Source: Clostridia bacterium
Lineage (GTDB): Bacteria > Bacillota > Clostridia > Oscillospirales > CAG-382
Direction: 5' to 3'
NCBI GenBank assembly: GCA_017549365.1
Contig: JAFYUZ010000048.1
Location: 1 to 64,000 of the forward strand
Length of the DNA: 64,000 nt
Positions 52,401-60,462 of this stretch are shown in pieces. The notes under the pieces were generated by a model. The model did no database searches and was not told the DNA's origin. It saw nothing but the letters and a program-made list of their open reading frames with translations. The position numbers and the translations under genes were made by a program. Numbering within the stretch: the stretch's first letter is position 1; every line of letters begins with the position of its first letter.

Positions 52401-53057
52401 GCCACAAAGCGACTTGAAGCATTGCGCGAATTCACCGAGTTTGGCTCGGGTTTCCGTATTGCCATGCGCGACCTTGAGATACGCGGAGCGGGAAATCTGC
52501 TTGGCGCCGAGCAATCGGGTCACATGGAGGCGGTGGGATACGAGCTTTATATCCGTATTCTTGAAGAAGCGGTGCTGGAGGAAAAGGGAATTGTTCCCAA
52601 AAAAGAAGCCGAGGCGACCATTGACCTTCGCGTTAACGGATATATCCCCGAAAGATATATAAAAACCCCCGGCGGAAGAATTGAAATGTACAAAAAGATC
52701 GCCGCCGCCCGCACCCGCGCCGAGATCGACGAGGTGCGCGACGAGATGCTTGACCGCTTCGGAAATATTCCCAAAGAAGCCGAAAATCTCTGCGAGATAT
52801 CGCTTTTGCGCGCAAGATGCGAGGATTGCGGCATTGTCAAGCTCGAACAGCGCGAAAGCAAGCTGATTATTTACCCCACGAGGGTGGAAAAATCAAAGGC
52901 GGTGAGCCTTGCCCTTTATTTCAAGGGCAGAGTGCTTCTTTCTATGGGCCAGAACCCGTGCTATAACATCAAGCTCGAGCGCGACGAAGACCCGCTGAAG
53001 CTGGCGTCTGCTTTTGTGACACAGTACGAAAAACTGGTTGAAACAAGCGAGGAATAA
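49446..53057 (+). CDS. mfd: Transcription-repair coupling factor
   Basis: This 1203-residue ATP-driven translocase removes stalled RNA polymerase from lesions and recruits UvrA. It has a UvrB-like N-terminal half (to about 350), an RNA polymerase-interaction domain (VGDYVVHSVHGIARYEG, about 535), helicase motifs (DRLLCGDVGFGKTEVALRA; LLVVDEEQRFGV; LTATPIPRTLNMA), the RecG-like TRG region (IRGRIGRSNRRAYAYI), and the C-terminal TRCF domain. Full length. GAAAGGCGG precedes the start. Confidence 0.95.
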   Translation: MAFLKNPTAHMLSSAIKGENEYKKLVSSLSGYRIKNFKQPPAFVTGLSDTPFCALAASVCDEFSEKGDFSGTSMIIAPDEKSAAYMRDLLSAMSDGVYLFPMRDFVFHNIEAFSHDTEFERLEILRKISEGQAKIVIAVPEAALSLLPPPENMADKIELFQGAEYPIEKLLEKLCLYGYSEADTVEGKGQFSHRGDIVDVFPPDAEYPVRLEFFGDEIDACGYFDILTQRRLENVQKFEITPSREIMLTNEQKEKCLSALTELVASCEKRLAKAKKSGEKLDVLSLETTLDKLKNEHEKLSDLTIVNIDKYVPLLSDKKTCLLSYLSGCLFVVDHPKVVERIKSSVWQMNETVLSFITAGELSPDCADFMLDESYLAEKLSKFPSVITSFFASRVDSQLSGIYNFVSKQTVPFGKNFDVLFDDIENYNSLSYKTVILTESERASKEVSEMLAAKGICSVVSTVAGVNQSLNDTKSVCFCVHDGEFLRNCKLLGFELTHSGFALITEGERSLVSGIGSRAKTRRNTKSAGQKILSYQDLTVGDYVVHSVHGIARYEGLKTLTVDGVTRDYIMLQYAGSDALYIPVGQLDRVSKYAGSGDNVRLSSMSTKDWQKTKAKAKKAAKDMAKQLIQLYAQRARLPGYAFSADTEWQREFEEGFEFEETDGQLCAINEIKADMEKPHPMDRLLCGDVGFGKTEVALRAVFKCAIEGKQAAILVPTTILAMQHYQTVMSRMKGFPFKIEMLSRFCKPKEAAAIVKRLSTGETDIVIGTHKLLGKNIVFKDLGLLVVDEEQRFGVAHKERLKEISQNIDVLTLTATPIPRTLNMAMAGIRDMSVLEEAPIDRYPVQTYVLEHDDFLILEAIKKELRRAGQVFYLRNRVEGIEETAARLREKLPDAVIACAHGQMTKEELSDIWASLVAGEIDILVCTTIIETGIDVPNANTLIIEDAERLGLSQLHQIRGRIGRSNRRAYAYITWRRSAELSEIATKRLEALREFTEFGSGFRIAMRDLEIRGAGNLLGAEQSGHMEAVGYELYIRILEEAVLEEKGIVPKKEAEATIDLRVNGYIPERYIKTPGGRIEMYKKIAAARTRAEIDEVRDEMLDRFGNIPKEAENLCEISLLRARCEDCGIVKLEQRESKLIIYPTRVEKSKAVSLALYFKGRVLLSMGQNPCYNIKLERDEDPLKLASAFVTQYEKLVETSEE

Positions 53058-53060
53058 ACA

Positions 53061-53098
53061 AAAAAATCTGCAGTGATCGCGGTCACTGCAGATTTTTG
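53061..53098. terminator. Bidirectional terminator, mfd / PrsA-like gene
   Basis: AATCTGCAGTGA and TCACTGCAGATT around TCGCGG, with A/T runs on both sides. Confidence 0.9.
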
Positions 53099-53101
53099 TT
53101 T

Positions 53102-54313
53102 TCAGTTTTGCATTTGTGTCAAAAGCTCGTAGATCGCCTGTCCGTAGGTGTCGTAAAGCACCACCTCAAGTGAGTTTGCCGTTTCGTAAAGGGCGTTGTA
53201 AAAGGCGTCCTCGCACAGTGCCTTTTCGCAGGAATTGCGTAAAGCAGAGTTTGACAGAACGTATTCATCGTCGATGGGATATTTTTTTATAATGTGGTAT
53301 CCGTAGGGGCTTTCCACAATGTCCGAAACAGCGCCGAGCGGCATTTCAAAGCTTCTTTCGGATATCTCGGGTACGGTGGTGCCGTCGGCAATATAAAGAC
53401 CGTTTTCGGCATCGGTTGGGGTGTCGCTGTATTCGACGATCAGCTTTTCAAATTCCTCGCCGTTTTTAATAAGCTCGAGTATCTCCTCCGCCTTGCGCTT
53501 TGCCGCGGCTTTGCCGCTGTCATCAAGGTCGGCGGTGGAGATGAGAATATGCTTTACGTGGACGTAGTTTTCGTGGACGTAAGACAAAACGTTTTGGTCA
53601 GAAGCGTATTCTGCTCCGCTTTCGGGCGAGAAGCGTTCGTCGTAAATAAGAGAGGTGAGCACCGTATTTTCCTGCAACTGTCTGAAAAACAGATCGGTCA
53701 TGTTGAAAAAACCGAGAGCCTGCGGGTAGGACACGTTTTCTTGTCCGTCATAGGTTTTTATGGTATTCGCGATGACGTCCTGCACCTTTTCCTTCTTGTA
53801 CCGTTCGTCCATCTCCACAGACAAAAGGCTTGCCAAAAGCTCGGTTGCCACGTCTTTTTTTATTTCAAGAAGAGCGGTTTCCTCCCACACCACAGAGTTG
53901 TTGTCGGGATAGCTCTCGCGGGCTTCGTTGAAATAATACCAAAGGGCGGAATAAGAAACGTCAATGCCTCCCACCTGCATGACAAACACCGAATCGCGCT
54001 CGTCGGGGATGATTTCCGGTAAGGGGTCGGACACTGCTTGTGCCGACTCTTCGTCCGGGGTGTTCTCGCCGGTGCCTGCGCTGTCGGTAACCTCTGTGTC
54101 GGCAGTGTTGTCGGTGTCTGAAACTTCGTTTTGCACATCTTCCGCGGTCTCATGCGGCGGCTTTTCTTGCTCGGTCTTGACCGATGCTTCGGGCAGATCG
54201 GAAGAAACGTTTTCGCTTTCGGTGTCGGCAGGCGCGTTTTCTGTTTTTGCGCCGCACGCGCAAAGGGCGAGCAAAAGAAAGAAAATGACCGCAAGGAAGG
54301 ATATTTTTTTCAT
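53102..54313 (-). CDS. PrsA-like peptidyl-prolyl isomerase lipoprotein (parvulin)
   Basis: A 403-residue lipoprotein: signal peptide with lipobox LCAC (lipidated Cys20), an acidic Ser/Thr/Glu-rich linker (about 25-100), a SurA-like chaperone region, and a parvulin domain (HVKHILISTADLDDSGKAAA through EMPLGAVSDIVESPYGYHII). It folds exported proteins outside the membrane, and probable clients include the large beta-helix surface proteins here (inference). Confidence 0.88.
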   Translation of the reverse strand: MKKISFLAVIFFLLLALCACGAKTENAPADTESENVSSDLPEASVKTEQEKPPHETAEDVQNEVSDTDNTADTEVTDSAGTGENTPDEESAQAVSDPLPEIIPDERDSVFVMQVGGIDVSYSALWYYFNEARESYPDNNSVVWEETALLEIKKDVATELLASLLSVEMDERYKKEKVQDVIANTIKTYDGQENVSYPQALGFFNMTDLFFRQLQENTVLTSLIYDERFSPESGAEYASDQNVLSYVHENYVHVKHILISTADLDDSGKAAAKRKAEEILELIKNGEEFEKLIVEYSDTPTDAENGLYIADGTTVPEISERSFEMPLGAVSDIVESPYGYHIIKKYPIDDEYVLSNSALRNSCEKALCEDAFYNALYETANSLEVVLYDTYGQAIYELLTQMQN

Positions 54314-54330
54314 AATATTCTCCTGAGTGA

Positions 54331-54366
54331 AAAAAGAGGTTGCCCTGCGGGGACAACCTCTTTTTG
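54331..54366 (-). terminator. argG terminator
   Basis: AAAAAGAGGTTG (54331-54342) and CAACCTCTTTTT (54354-54365), the inner stem continuing with CCC/GGG-type pairs. On the minus strand it follows argG. Confidence 0.88.
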
Positions 54367-54370
54367 ATAA

Positions 54371-55594
54371 TTATTTCTTGTTCTTTGCGTCAACGATGGC
54401 CTTGACCTTGATGGGAAGACCGTAGAGGTTGATAAAGCCTGCCGCGTCAGCCTGATTGTAATCGCTTTCGCCGAAGGTTGCGATCTCTTCGGAATAAAGG
54501 CTGTAATCGCTCCAAACACCTGCCTTGATGATGTTGCCCTTGTAAAGCTTGAGCTTTACGGAACCTGTAACGGTTTCCTGGGTCTTGTCAACAAAAGCAG
54601 AAAGAGCCTCACGCAGGGGAGTGTACCACTGAGCGTTGTAAACAAGCTCTGCAAAAGTGAGAGCAAGCTCCTGCTTCTTGTGGTAGGTCATCTTGTCAAG
54701 ACAGATGGTTTCGAGATAGTTGTGGGCGAAATAAAGGATGGATCCGCCGGGAGTTTCATAAACGCCGCGGCACTTCATGCCGACAAGACGGTTTTCGACG
54801 ATGTCGATGATACCGATACCGTTTCTGCCGCCGATCTCGTTGAGCTTGAGGATGATGTTCTTTGCGCTCATCTTTTCGCCGTTGATGGCAACGGGAGCAC
54901 CCTTTTCAAAATCAAGAGTAACGTACTCGGGTGTGTCGGGAGCCTGAAGGGGCGAAACGCCCATTTCGAGGAAGCCTTCCTTTTCGTACATAGGCTCGTT
55001 GCCTGTGTCTTCAAGGTCAAGACCCTCGTGCGAGAGGTGCCACATATTCTTGTCTTTGGAGTAGTTTGTTTCGCGGTTTATCTTAAGGGGAACGTTGTGT
55101 GCTTCGGCATAGTCGATCTCCTCGTCGCGGGACTTGATATCCCATTCACGCCAGGGAGCGATGATGTGCATACCGGGAGCGAAAGCCTGGATGGCAAGTT
55201 CAAAACGAACCTGGTCGTTGCCCTTACCTGTGCAACCGTGACAGATAGCGTCTGCGCCTTCTGCAATGGCGATCTCTGCAAGGCGTTTGCCAATGATGGG
55301 GCGTGCAAGAGCTGTGCCGAGAAGATAATCTTCGTAAACTGCGCCTGCCTTGACCGAGGGAACAACGATCTCGTCAACAAACTCTTCTGTGAGGTCTTCG
55401 ACGTAGATCTTGGATGCGCCTGTCTTGATTGCCTTTTCTTCAAGGCCTTCAAGCTCGTCTGCCTGGCCGACGTTGCCCGAAACTGCGATGATCTCGGGGT
55501 TGTTGTAGTTTTCTTTGAGCCACGGGATGATGATGGATGTGTCAAGTCCGCCCGAGTAGGCAAGGACGATCTTTTTTATGTCTTTCTTTTCCAT
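54371..55594 (-). CDS. argG: Argininosuccinate synthase
   Basis: This 407-residue enzyme joins citrulline and aspartate with ATP in arginine synthesis. Motifs: [19 protein letters not shown] (PP-loop), [18 protein letters not shown], and [19 protein letters not shown]. The start at 55594 follows AAAGGAG; a longer reading from 55651 runs through the promoter. argH is not adjacent. Confidence 0.96.
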   Translation of the reverse strand: MEKKDIKKIVLAYSGGLDTSIIIPWLKENYNNPEIIAVSGNVGQADELEGLEEKAIKTGASKIYVEDLTEEFVDEIVVPSVKAGAVYEDYLLGTALARPIIGKRLAEIAIAEGADAICHGCTGKGNDQVRFELAIQAFAPGMHIIAPWREWDIKSRDEEIDYAEAHNVPLKINRETNYSKDKNMWHLSHEGLDLEDTGNEPMYEKEGFLEMGVSPLQAPDTPEYVTLDFEKGAPVAINGEKMSAKNIILKLNEIGGRNGIGIIDIVENRLVGMKCRGVYETPGGSILYFAHNYLETICLDKMTYHKKQELALTFAELVYNAQWYTPLREALSAFVDKTQETVTGSVKLKLYKGNIIKAGVWSDYSLYSEEIATFGESDYNQADAAGFINLYGLPIKVKAIVDAKNKK

Positions 55595-55636
55595 TTTGTA
55601 TATATCTCCTTTGAAATTGATTACTTTCTTTTGACT

Positions 55637-55693
55637 TGCATAATTATACACTCAATTACTGCATTTGTCAAGGGGTATTTGCATAAATATTCG
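55637..55693 (-). promoter_or_regulatory. argG promoter with ARG-type operators
   Basis: Minus-strand TTGACA (plus 55666-55671), 17-base spacer, TATAAT (plus 55643-55648). TGCATAATTATACA (55637-55650) fits the ArgR/AhrC box core TGNATWWWWATNCA at every position and covers the -10. TGCATAAATATTCG (55680-55693) fits except the last base and lies just upstream of the -35. Confidence 0.75.
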
Positions 55694-55775
55694 GAAAAAA
55701 TCAAATTATTGCATAAAACTTGAATATATGCACACATTTTGCGTTTTTATGCGCAAAAAATGCGATATATGCAGA

Positions 55776-56114
55776 TCAGCTTTGCGGATATTGGTCCAGA
55801 ACTTCCTCGAGTTTGGCAAGAAAGCTGTTTTCGCCGATGGTGTTGATCTTGAAAAAGATGCCCTGGCTTCCGCCCGAGCTTATGCCGCAGACGTTTACGG
55901 TTTCGCCCTGTTTCACCGCAAGCACCGTAAGGCTTACGCGGTTGCCGCCCATATAGCTGTAACGCTCGTAAACGCGAAGAGCCACCCGTCCGCCGGGGAT
56001 GTCGTAGTCTGTCATCTCCTCAAGGCTTGCGGATATGCTTTCGCGGATGTGGCTGTCGATGGCGTGCATAAGGTCGTCAAGATCACATTTCAGTATTCGC
56101 GCTATTTTTGCCAT
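55776..56114 (-). CDS. Small conserved protein, DUF6054-like
   Basis: This 112-residue protein has motifs VALRVYERYSYMGGNRVSLTVL and ISSGGSQGIFFKINTIGENSFL, reminiscent of DUF6054 proteins of Clostridia; the family name is from memory. No signal peptide. Function unknown. It lies 12 bases after the SleB-like gene on the same strand, so the two are cotranscribed. Confidence 0.65.
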   Translation of the reverse strand: MAKIARILKCDLDDLMHAIDSHIRESISASLEEMTDYDIPGGRVALRVYERYSYMGGNRVSLTVLAVKQGETVNVCGISSGGSQGIFFKINTIGENSFLAKLEEVLDQYPQS

Positions 56115-56126
56115 TTTTGTTCCTCC

Positions 56127-56960
56127 TTAATAGAAAAACTTGTTGCCGCCGACGCACACGGCAACCTCTCGGTTTTTATCCATCCACGAGCCCGTGAGCT
56201 TTTCGGCTTGATAAAACAGGCAGTCTTTTGCCACCACAACGCCTGCGAGGGCGCATTTTGCGGCAAGAATACATTCACCCGTGGGGGTGTTGTTGATCTT
56301 TCCGTTGTAGGCAAGGGTAAACTGAACACTGCCACCTCGGCGATCATAGATCACCTCGAAAACGTTATTTGGGAAAAGCGGGCTTGCCACGCGGTTTGTG
56401 ATAACGTTTGCCACGGCGATCTTGCCGTCAAACGACGAATGTCGACACTCGCAATGCAACACCTGCGCCACGATGAGTATCTCGTCGTTGTAATAGGTAT
56501 AGTCGATACATTCCTCGGGCACGGTCACCTCGGGGGCGGATATCCACACCTGGTAGTAATAATCGTCCCAGCTCACCGAATATCCGAGCTTTTCGGAAAC
56601 GGCACGGACGGGGATAAAGGTGGTGTCAAGATAAATCACCGCCGTGTTTTCGGCATCGTATATCGAAAACGAAACGTCGTTTCCGTCTTTGGAAACGGTG
56701 GCGGTTTTTGTTTCGTCGTCCCACAAAACTGTGGCGCCCAAGGCTTCGGATATGGCGCGGACGGGAACGTAGGTGGTGTTGTTTTCGGTTTCAAGAAAAG
56801 CATCCACGGGGGTTTTGATGATGCATCCGTTGACAATGACGTCGATGGGAATCTCAAATCCGTCGATCGAGTAATGCTCGGCAGACACGCCAAAGCCTGC
56901 ACAAAGAACAAACACCAGCGCAAAAAGCGCACAGAATATCAGCTTTTTTAAAGTCGACAT
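56127..56960 (-). CDS. Secreted SleB-type cell wall hydrolase with copper-amine-oxidase-N repeats
   Basis: The 277-residue protein has a signal peptide (LIFCALFALVFVLCAGFGVSA) and two stalk modules of the copper amine oxidase N-terminal type (TYVPVRAISEALGATVLWDD; TFIPVRAVSEKLGYSVSWDD). A Hydrolase_2/SleB catalytic domain from about 160 (LIVAQVLHCECRHSSFDGK, AVANVITNRVASPLFPNNVFEV) has Glu in HCECR as the likely catalytic acid. It probably cleaves spore cortex or wall peptidoglycan. Confidence 0.87.
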   Translation of the reverse strand: MSTLKKLIFCALFALVFVLCAGFGVSAEHYSIDGFEIPIDVIVNGCIIKTPVDAFLETENNTTYVPVRAISEALGATVLWDDETKTATVSKDGNDVSFSIYDAENTAVIYLDTTFIPVRAVSEKLGYSVSWDDYYYQVWISAPEVTVPEECIDYTYYNDEILIVAQVLHCECRHSSFDGKIAVANVITNRVASPLFPNNVFEVIYDRRGGSVQFTLAYNGKINNTPTGECILAAKCALAGVVVAKDCLFYQAEKLTGSWMDKNREVAVCVGGNKFFY

Positions 56961-57157
56961 ATAAAATAATCTCCTTATTTATCGCAAAAACAGACGATAC
57001 GCAATAATTATATCACAAAATCTTCGTTTTTTCAAGTGCATGCTTATGTATATGCCGAGCACACTTGTCATACAATCAAAAAAGGGCATTTTTTGAATAA
57101 AAACAAAAAATCGGGAAATCATCCCGATAAATCCAAAAAAGGTGAGATCGTGTTAAC

Positions 57158-58297
57158 GTGAACGTGAATTTGAATATGAACAAAACAGAAAAAAACAGCA
57201 TTAAAAAATCGGCACAGCTTGCTTTGTGTGCTTTTTTGACTCTTTTTGCAACAACGCTTGCGGGGGCTTTTTCTTTGCCCGAACGGGTGGATTTTTATCC
57301 GATAGCAAAAGACGGCGAAGAGACTCCCGCAGAAACGAAATTTTCCGAAAGCGAAGAAAAATCTCTGCCCGAAAAAGAAAAGGAAAAAGAGCCCGCACCC
57401 GACGTTGCCCGGGGGGAGAATGCGGTTTTTTCGCCGATTCCCGTAGTTCCCGTAAATGACGAAAAAACGGCAAAAGCTCCGATTGTTACGAGCGGATACG
57501 AAACCGTTTCGGTTTTTGACGTGTCGACGGGAAAGGTTGCCGTCATGCCCTTTGAGGAATATATTCTCGGCGTTCTGCTTTCGGAGATGCCCACGTCTTT
57601 TGAAGATGCGGCTTTGATGGCGCAGGCGATCGCATGCAGAAGCTACACCCTTTACAAGCAGAACGCAGGCACATATCATGAAAACGGCGCACAGCTTTGT
57701 ACAAGCCCGTCCCATTGTCAGGCTTTTTGCCCGCCGGAAAGCGTGTCTTTCGCACGTTACGAAAAGGCAAAGGCGGCGGTAGACGGCACACGCGGCGAGG
57801 TGATGCTTTTTGACGGAGCGCCTGTTCTTGCGGTTTTTCACGCATCAAGCGACGGCAAAACCTGCTCGTCCGAGGAGGTGTGGGGCGGAAAACTTTCGTA
57901 CCTTTCGTCGGTGGACACTGCCGAATGTTTTAACCCAGCGATGGATATAACAAAATGCTACACATTTTCGCCATCTGTTTTTTCGGACAAACTGGGTGTT
58001 GTGCCGTCGGACATTTATGACATAAAGCTTGAAAAAAGCGCATCGGGCAGGGTTGCTTGTGTGAATGTGGGCGAAAAAAGCGTGAGCGGCGGAGATTTTG
58101 TGCGACTTTTCGGGCTTCGCAGCAACTCGTTTGACGTGGCAATTGAGGCGGAAGCTGTTGTCATCACCTGCGCAGGCTACGGCCACGGGGTGGGGATGAG
58201 CCAATACGGCGCGCAGGACATGGCGCAAAGGGGATATACCTGCCACGAGATACTTGCACATTATTACACGGGTGTGAGCTTCGGCAAAATCGGATAA
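57158..58297 (+). CDS. spoIID: SpoIID/LytB-type peptidoglycan lytic protein
   Basis: A 379-residue protein with an N-terminal membrane anchor or signal (ALCAFLTLFATTLAGAF), a Glu/Lys/Pro linker, and the SpoIID domain (VMPFEEYILGVLLSEMPTSFEDAALMAQAIACRSYTLY; VFHASSDGKTCSSEEVWGG; CAGYGHGVGMSQYGAQDMA). In sporulation SpoIID trims denuded glycan during engulfment. The start is uncertain: GTG 57158, GTG 57164 and ATG 57176 are all possible behind GGTGAG. Confidence 0.87.
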   Translation: MNVNLNMNKTEKNSIKKSAQLALCAFLTLFATTLAGAFSLPERVDFYPIAKDGEETPAETKFSESEEKSLPEKEKEKEPAPDVARGENAVFSPIPVVPVNDEKTAKAPIVTSGYETVSVFDVSTGKVAVMPFEEYILGVLLSEMPTSFEDAALMAQAIACRSYTLYKQNAGTYHENGAQLCTSPSHCQAFCPPESVSFARYEKAKAAVDGTRGEVMLFDGAPVLAVFHASSDGKTCSSEEVWGGKLSYLSSVDTAECFNPAMDITKCYTFSPSVFSDKLGVVPSDIYDIKLEKSASGRVACVNVGEKSVSGGDFVRLFGLRSNSFDVAIEAEAVVITCAGYGHGVGMSQYGAQDMAQRGYTCHEILAHYYTGVSFGKIG

Positions 58298-58300
58298 AAA

Positions 58301-58328
58301 ATCCTCCCGAATCGGGAGGATCTCTTTT
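58301..58328 (+). terminator. Terminator after the SpoIID-like gene
   Basis: ATCCTCCC (58301-58308) and GGGAGGAT (58314-58321) followed by a T-rich stretch. Confidence 0.7.
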
Positions 58329-59379
58329 ATTCTGCAATAAATCTCAATATCGCCCGTCCGTAGGCGTGACCGAGCTCAAGAAGGCCGTCGATGCTGACCT
58401 TGCTTTCTGGGAGTCCGAAATACGCCGTTTCGGTTGACAAAACAAGCTTTATGCCGGGAATATCCGACATATAGTTTTTGGAGTTGGGCAGGTCGTCGGA
58501 ATTCCATCTCTCATTCGAGCGCACGTCGTTTTTTCCGTCATATTTCAAAGGCGAATGCTTGCTCTCGTCAGCAAGTATCTTGCCGAAATTGTCGGTGCTT
58601 TCACCCATGCTTGTCTTTGCATGAGAGAAGAAATTGTAATCATTGCCGTTTCGCATATGCCAGGGCGAGTGGAAATCAATAAAGATCTCGGGGGGATTTT
58701 CGGCGACAAAACCGACTATTTTTTTGACAACGTTATATATCGGTTTGTCTATGTAGTCGCGGTTGTGATCGTAGGGGATCCTGTTTTTTCCCTGGTCGCC
58801 GTCAAGCACGCCGTCATAGTCTACAAAGGGAATGACAGTGACCGAATAATCGTCGGGAAGCTTTCCGAAAAGCTCCGAAACGCATCCTTCGAGCACGTAA
58901 GTTCCCGTCGATTCGCAGGCGTGATGGCGCGAGGTGAAAAGCATCTTCTTTTTGCCGTCGCCAAAGGTGAACCACGGAAGAGCCCTGCCTTTTTCTGTGA
59001 CACAAAGGGTTTCGATGGGAATGTTTCTTTCGGCGGCAAGGAGGTTCATTCTTTCGGGATCATAAAGCATGTGGTGGGCGAAATACACTTTGTTTTCGTC
59101 CTCGTCGAAGGTGTAAGAAAAACTGTCGCCCGCATCCCATACGTCCTGCCAGTGCCAACTTTTGAGATCGTGGCTTACGGCGGCGCCGAATCTTCCAACG
59201 CGGTTTTCATTCGGAAAGCGGAAAGTCAGCGTTTTTCCTGCCGCTTCTTCCACACAAAAAGCCCAATAGAACCAGTCGGTGGTGTCGCGGTTTTCTCTTT
59301 CGACAAAAACGGTGTTGCCCTCGATTTTTTCAACCGAAATGTTTCCGCCGATAAAATTTTTGTGTATCAGCACAGTCAC
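58327..59379 (-). CDS. M14-family carboxypeptidase-like protein with N-terminal beta-domain
   Basis: The 350-residue protein resembles cytosolic-carboxypeptidase-like M14 enzymes. It has an N-terminal beta-sandwich (ENRDTTDWFYWAFCVEEAAGK), then the zinc motif H-x-x-E in SRHHACEST, VDYDGVLDGDQGKNRIPYDHNRDY (substrate Asn-Arg), third-ligand IDFHSPWH, and TETAYFG near the C-terminus with the likely catalytic Glu. No signal peptide. Its GTG start overlaps the stop of the upstream 49-codon gene by 4 bases, so it is probably translated by coupling. Confidence 0.82.
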   Translation of the reverse strand: MTVLIHKNFIGGNISVEKIEGNTVFVERENRDTTDWFYWAFCVEEAAGKTLTFRFPNENRVGRFGAAVSHDLKSWHWQDVWDAGDSFSYTFDEDENKVYFAHHMLYDPERMNLLAAERNIPIETLCVTEKGRALPWFTFGDGKKKMLFTSRHHACESTGTYVLEGCVSELFGKLPDDYSVTVIPFVDYDGVLDGDQGKNRIPYDHNRDYIDKPIYNVVKKIVGFVAENPPEIFIDFHSPWHMRNGNDYNFFSHAKTSMGESTDNFGKILADESKHSPLKYDGKNDVRSNERWNSDDLPNSKNYMSDIPGIKLVLSTETAYFGLPESKVSIDGLLELGHAYGRAILRFIAE

Positions 59380-59525
59380 ACTTCCCTTTCAAATATAATT
59401 TTTCTTATATCCTCCGCCTTGACGTTTCGGGGGGAGATATTGTTTTTTGCCGCAATTGCCGCGGCAAAGCCCGAAGGCCCACTGCCTGCCACGAGAATAT
59501 CGGTGTGTATCGTGCGTTTTTCCAT
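59376..59525 (-). CDS. 49-codon relic of an FAD-dependent oxidoreductase, internally deleted
   Basis: A small intact reading frame with AAAGGA before its ATG. Residues 1-28 are the N-terminus of an FAD oxidoreductase (TDILVAGSGPSGFAAAIAA, a full GxGxxG dinucleotide motif). Residues 29-49 (ISPRNVKAEDIRKIIFEREV) read like the C-terminal tail of the same family. The several hundred residues expected between are gone, with the frame kept. It cannot bind FAD as a complete fold. It overlaps the M14 gene start by 4 bases (GTGA) and may survive as a coupling leader for that gene. Confidence 0.75.
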   Translation of the reverse strand: MEKRTIHTDILVAGSGPSGFAAAIAAKNNISPRNVKAEDIRKIIFEREV

Positions 59526-59569
59526 TTGTTTTTCCTTTCGCCCGGATATTAAAAAACACTGACGTTTTT

Positions 59570-60397
59570 TCAGCTGGGTTTAACAGTTTCACCTGCTCTG
59601 ACAACAAAATCCTTGCCGTTGTCATAAAGCCAGACGTCGATGGAGGAGGGGTTGTATACCACGTCTGCCTTGCAGTTGAAAACAAGGCTTCTGTATGCGG
59701 TGACGTAATCGTATATTTCAATGTTTGTGGCATACCACACGTCGTCTCTGCCGCCTGTCATTTCGGCAAACTTTTCAATAACGTCCCAGTTGTTGCAATC
59801 GTTGAACTCATAGCTGTGTCCCCAAAGGTAGAAAAGCTGAGGTCTCTTGCGCCATGCATCTTTTACCTCGTAGTTGACAAAGCTTTCTGCCAGCTCGAAA
59901 AGTCGGGGGTTTCTGTGATGGCAGGTGGCAGGCAGACGAAGCCAGTCCTTGGGAATATCAAACTTTTCTGTCGAAACGGTGGTTCTTGCATAGGCGATAC
60001 CTGCGTGTTTCAGTGTTTCCACCACCTTGTCGTCATAACTTCCAAAAGCATATGCCATTCCGCGGACAATGCCGCCGGTGAGTTCTTCAAGCTGTTCTCT
60101 GTCTTTAATAACTTCGTAGCTTCTCACCCCGTCGGGAAGTTCGGTCATAAAGCGGTGATGAAGTCCGTGAACGGCGACCTCCATGCCGTTGCCAAGTATT
60201 GTCTCTTTTATTTCGTCTGCCGAAAGTTTATATTCGCCGCCCTTGCCGAAGCGTCCTGCGCTTACGTTGAAAGTACCCTTGAGGCCGTTTTTTACCATGA
60301 TATCGACGAGCCTCTTGTCGTGGATCACTCCGTCGTCGTAGCTTAAGGTGAGCGCCTTGCATTTTCCTTGCGGAAACATCATTGTGAGGATCTTCAT
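59570..60397 (-). CDS. Polysaccharide deacetylase-family protein
   Basis: This 275-residue CE4/NodB-fold protein has the metal Asp pair in LTLSYDDGVIHDKR and H-x3-H in VHGLHHRFM, then YAFGSYDDKVV and LYLWGHSYEF. It would remove N- or O-acetyl groups from glycans. No signal peptide, suggesting internal sugars as substrate. It heads a minus-strand group with the oxidoreductase relic and M14 gene. Confidence 0.82.
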   Translation of the reverse strand: MKILTMMFPQGKCKALTLSYDDGVIHDKRLVDIMVKNGLKGTFNVSAGRFGKGGEYKLSADEIKETILGNGMEVAVHGLHHRFMTELPDGVRSYEVIKDREQLEELTGGIVRGMAYAFGSYDDKVVETLKHAGIAYARTTVSTEKFDIPKDWLRLPATCHHRNPRLFELAESFVNYEVKDAWRKRPQLFYLWGHSYEFNDCNNWDVIEKFAEMTGGRDDVWYATNIEIYDYVTAYRSLVFNCKADVVYNPSSIDVWLYDNGKDFVVRAGETVKPS

Positions 60398-60462
60398 TTT
60401 TCTGCCTTCTTTCTTTGTGTGTTTTTTCGGGGAAAGCGACGTGCTTTCCCCGAATGTTTTAT

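Noticed and set aside
51216-52523. Minus-strand frame of 435 codons opposite mfd
   Set aside because: It overlaps helicase motifs of a certain gene and shows no protein-like features.
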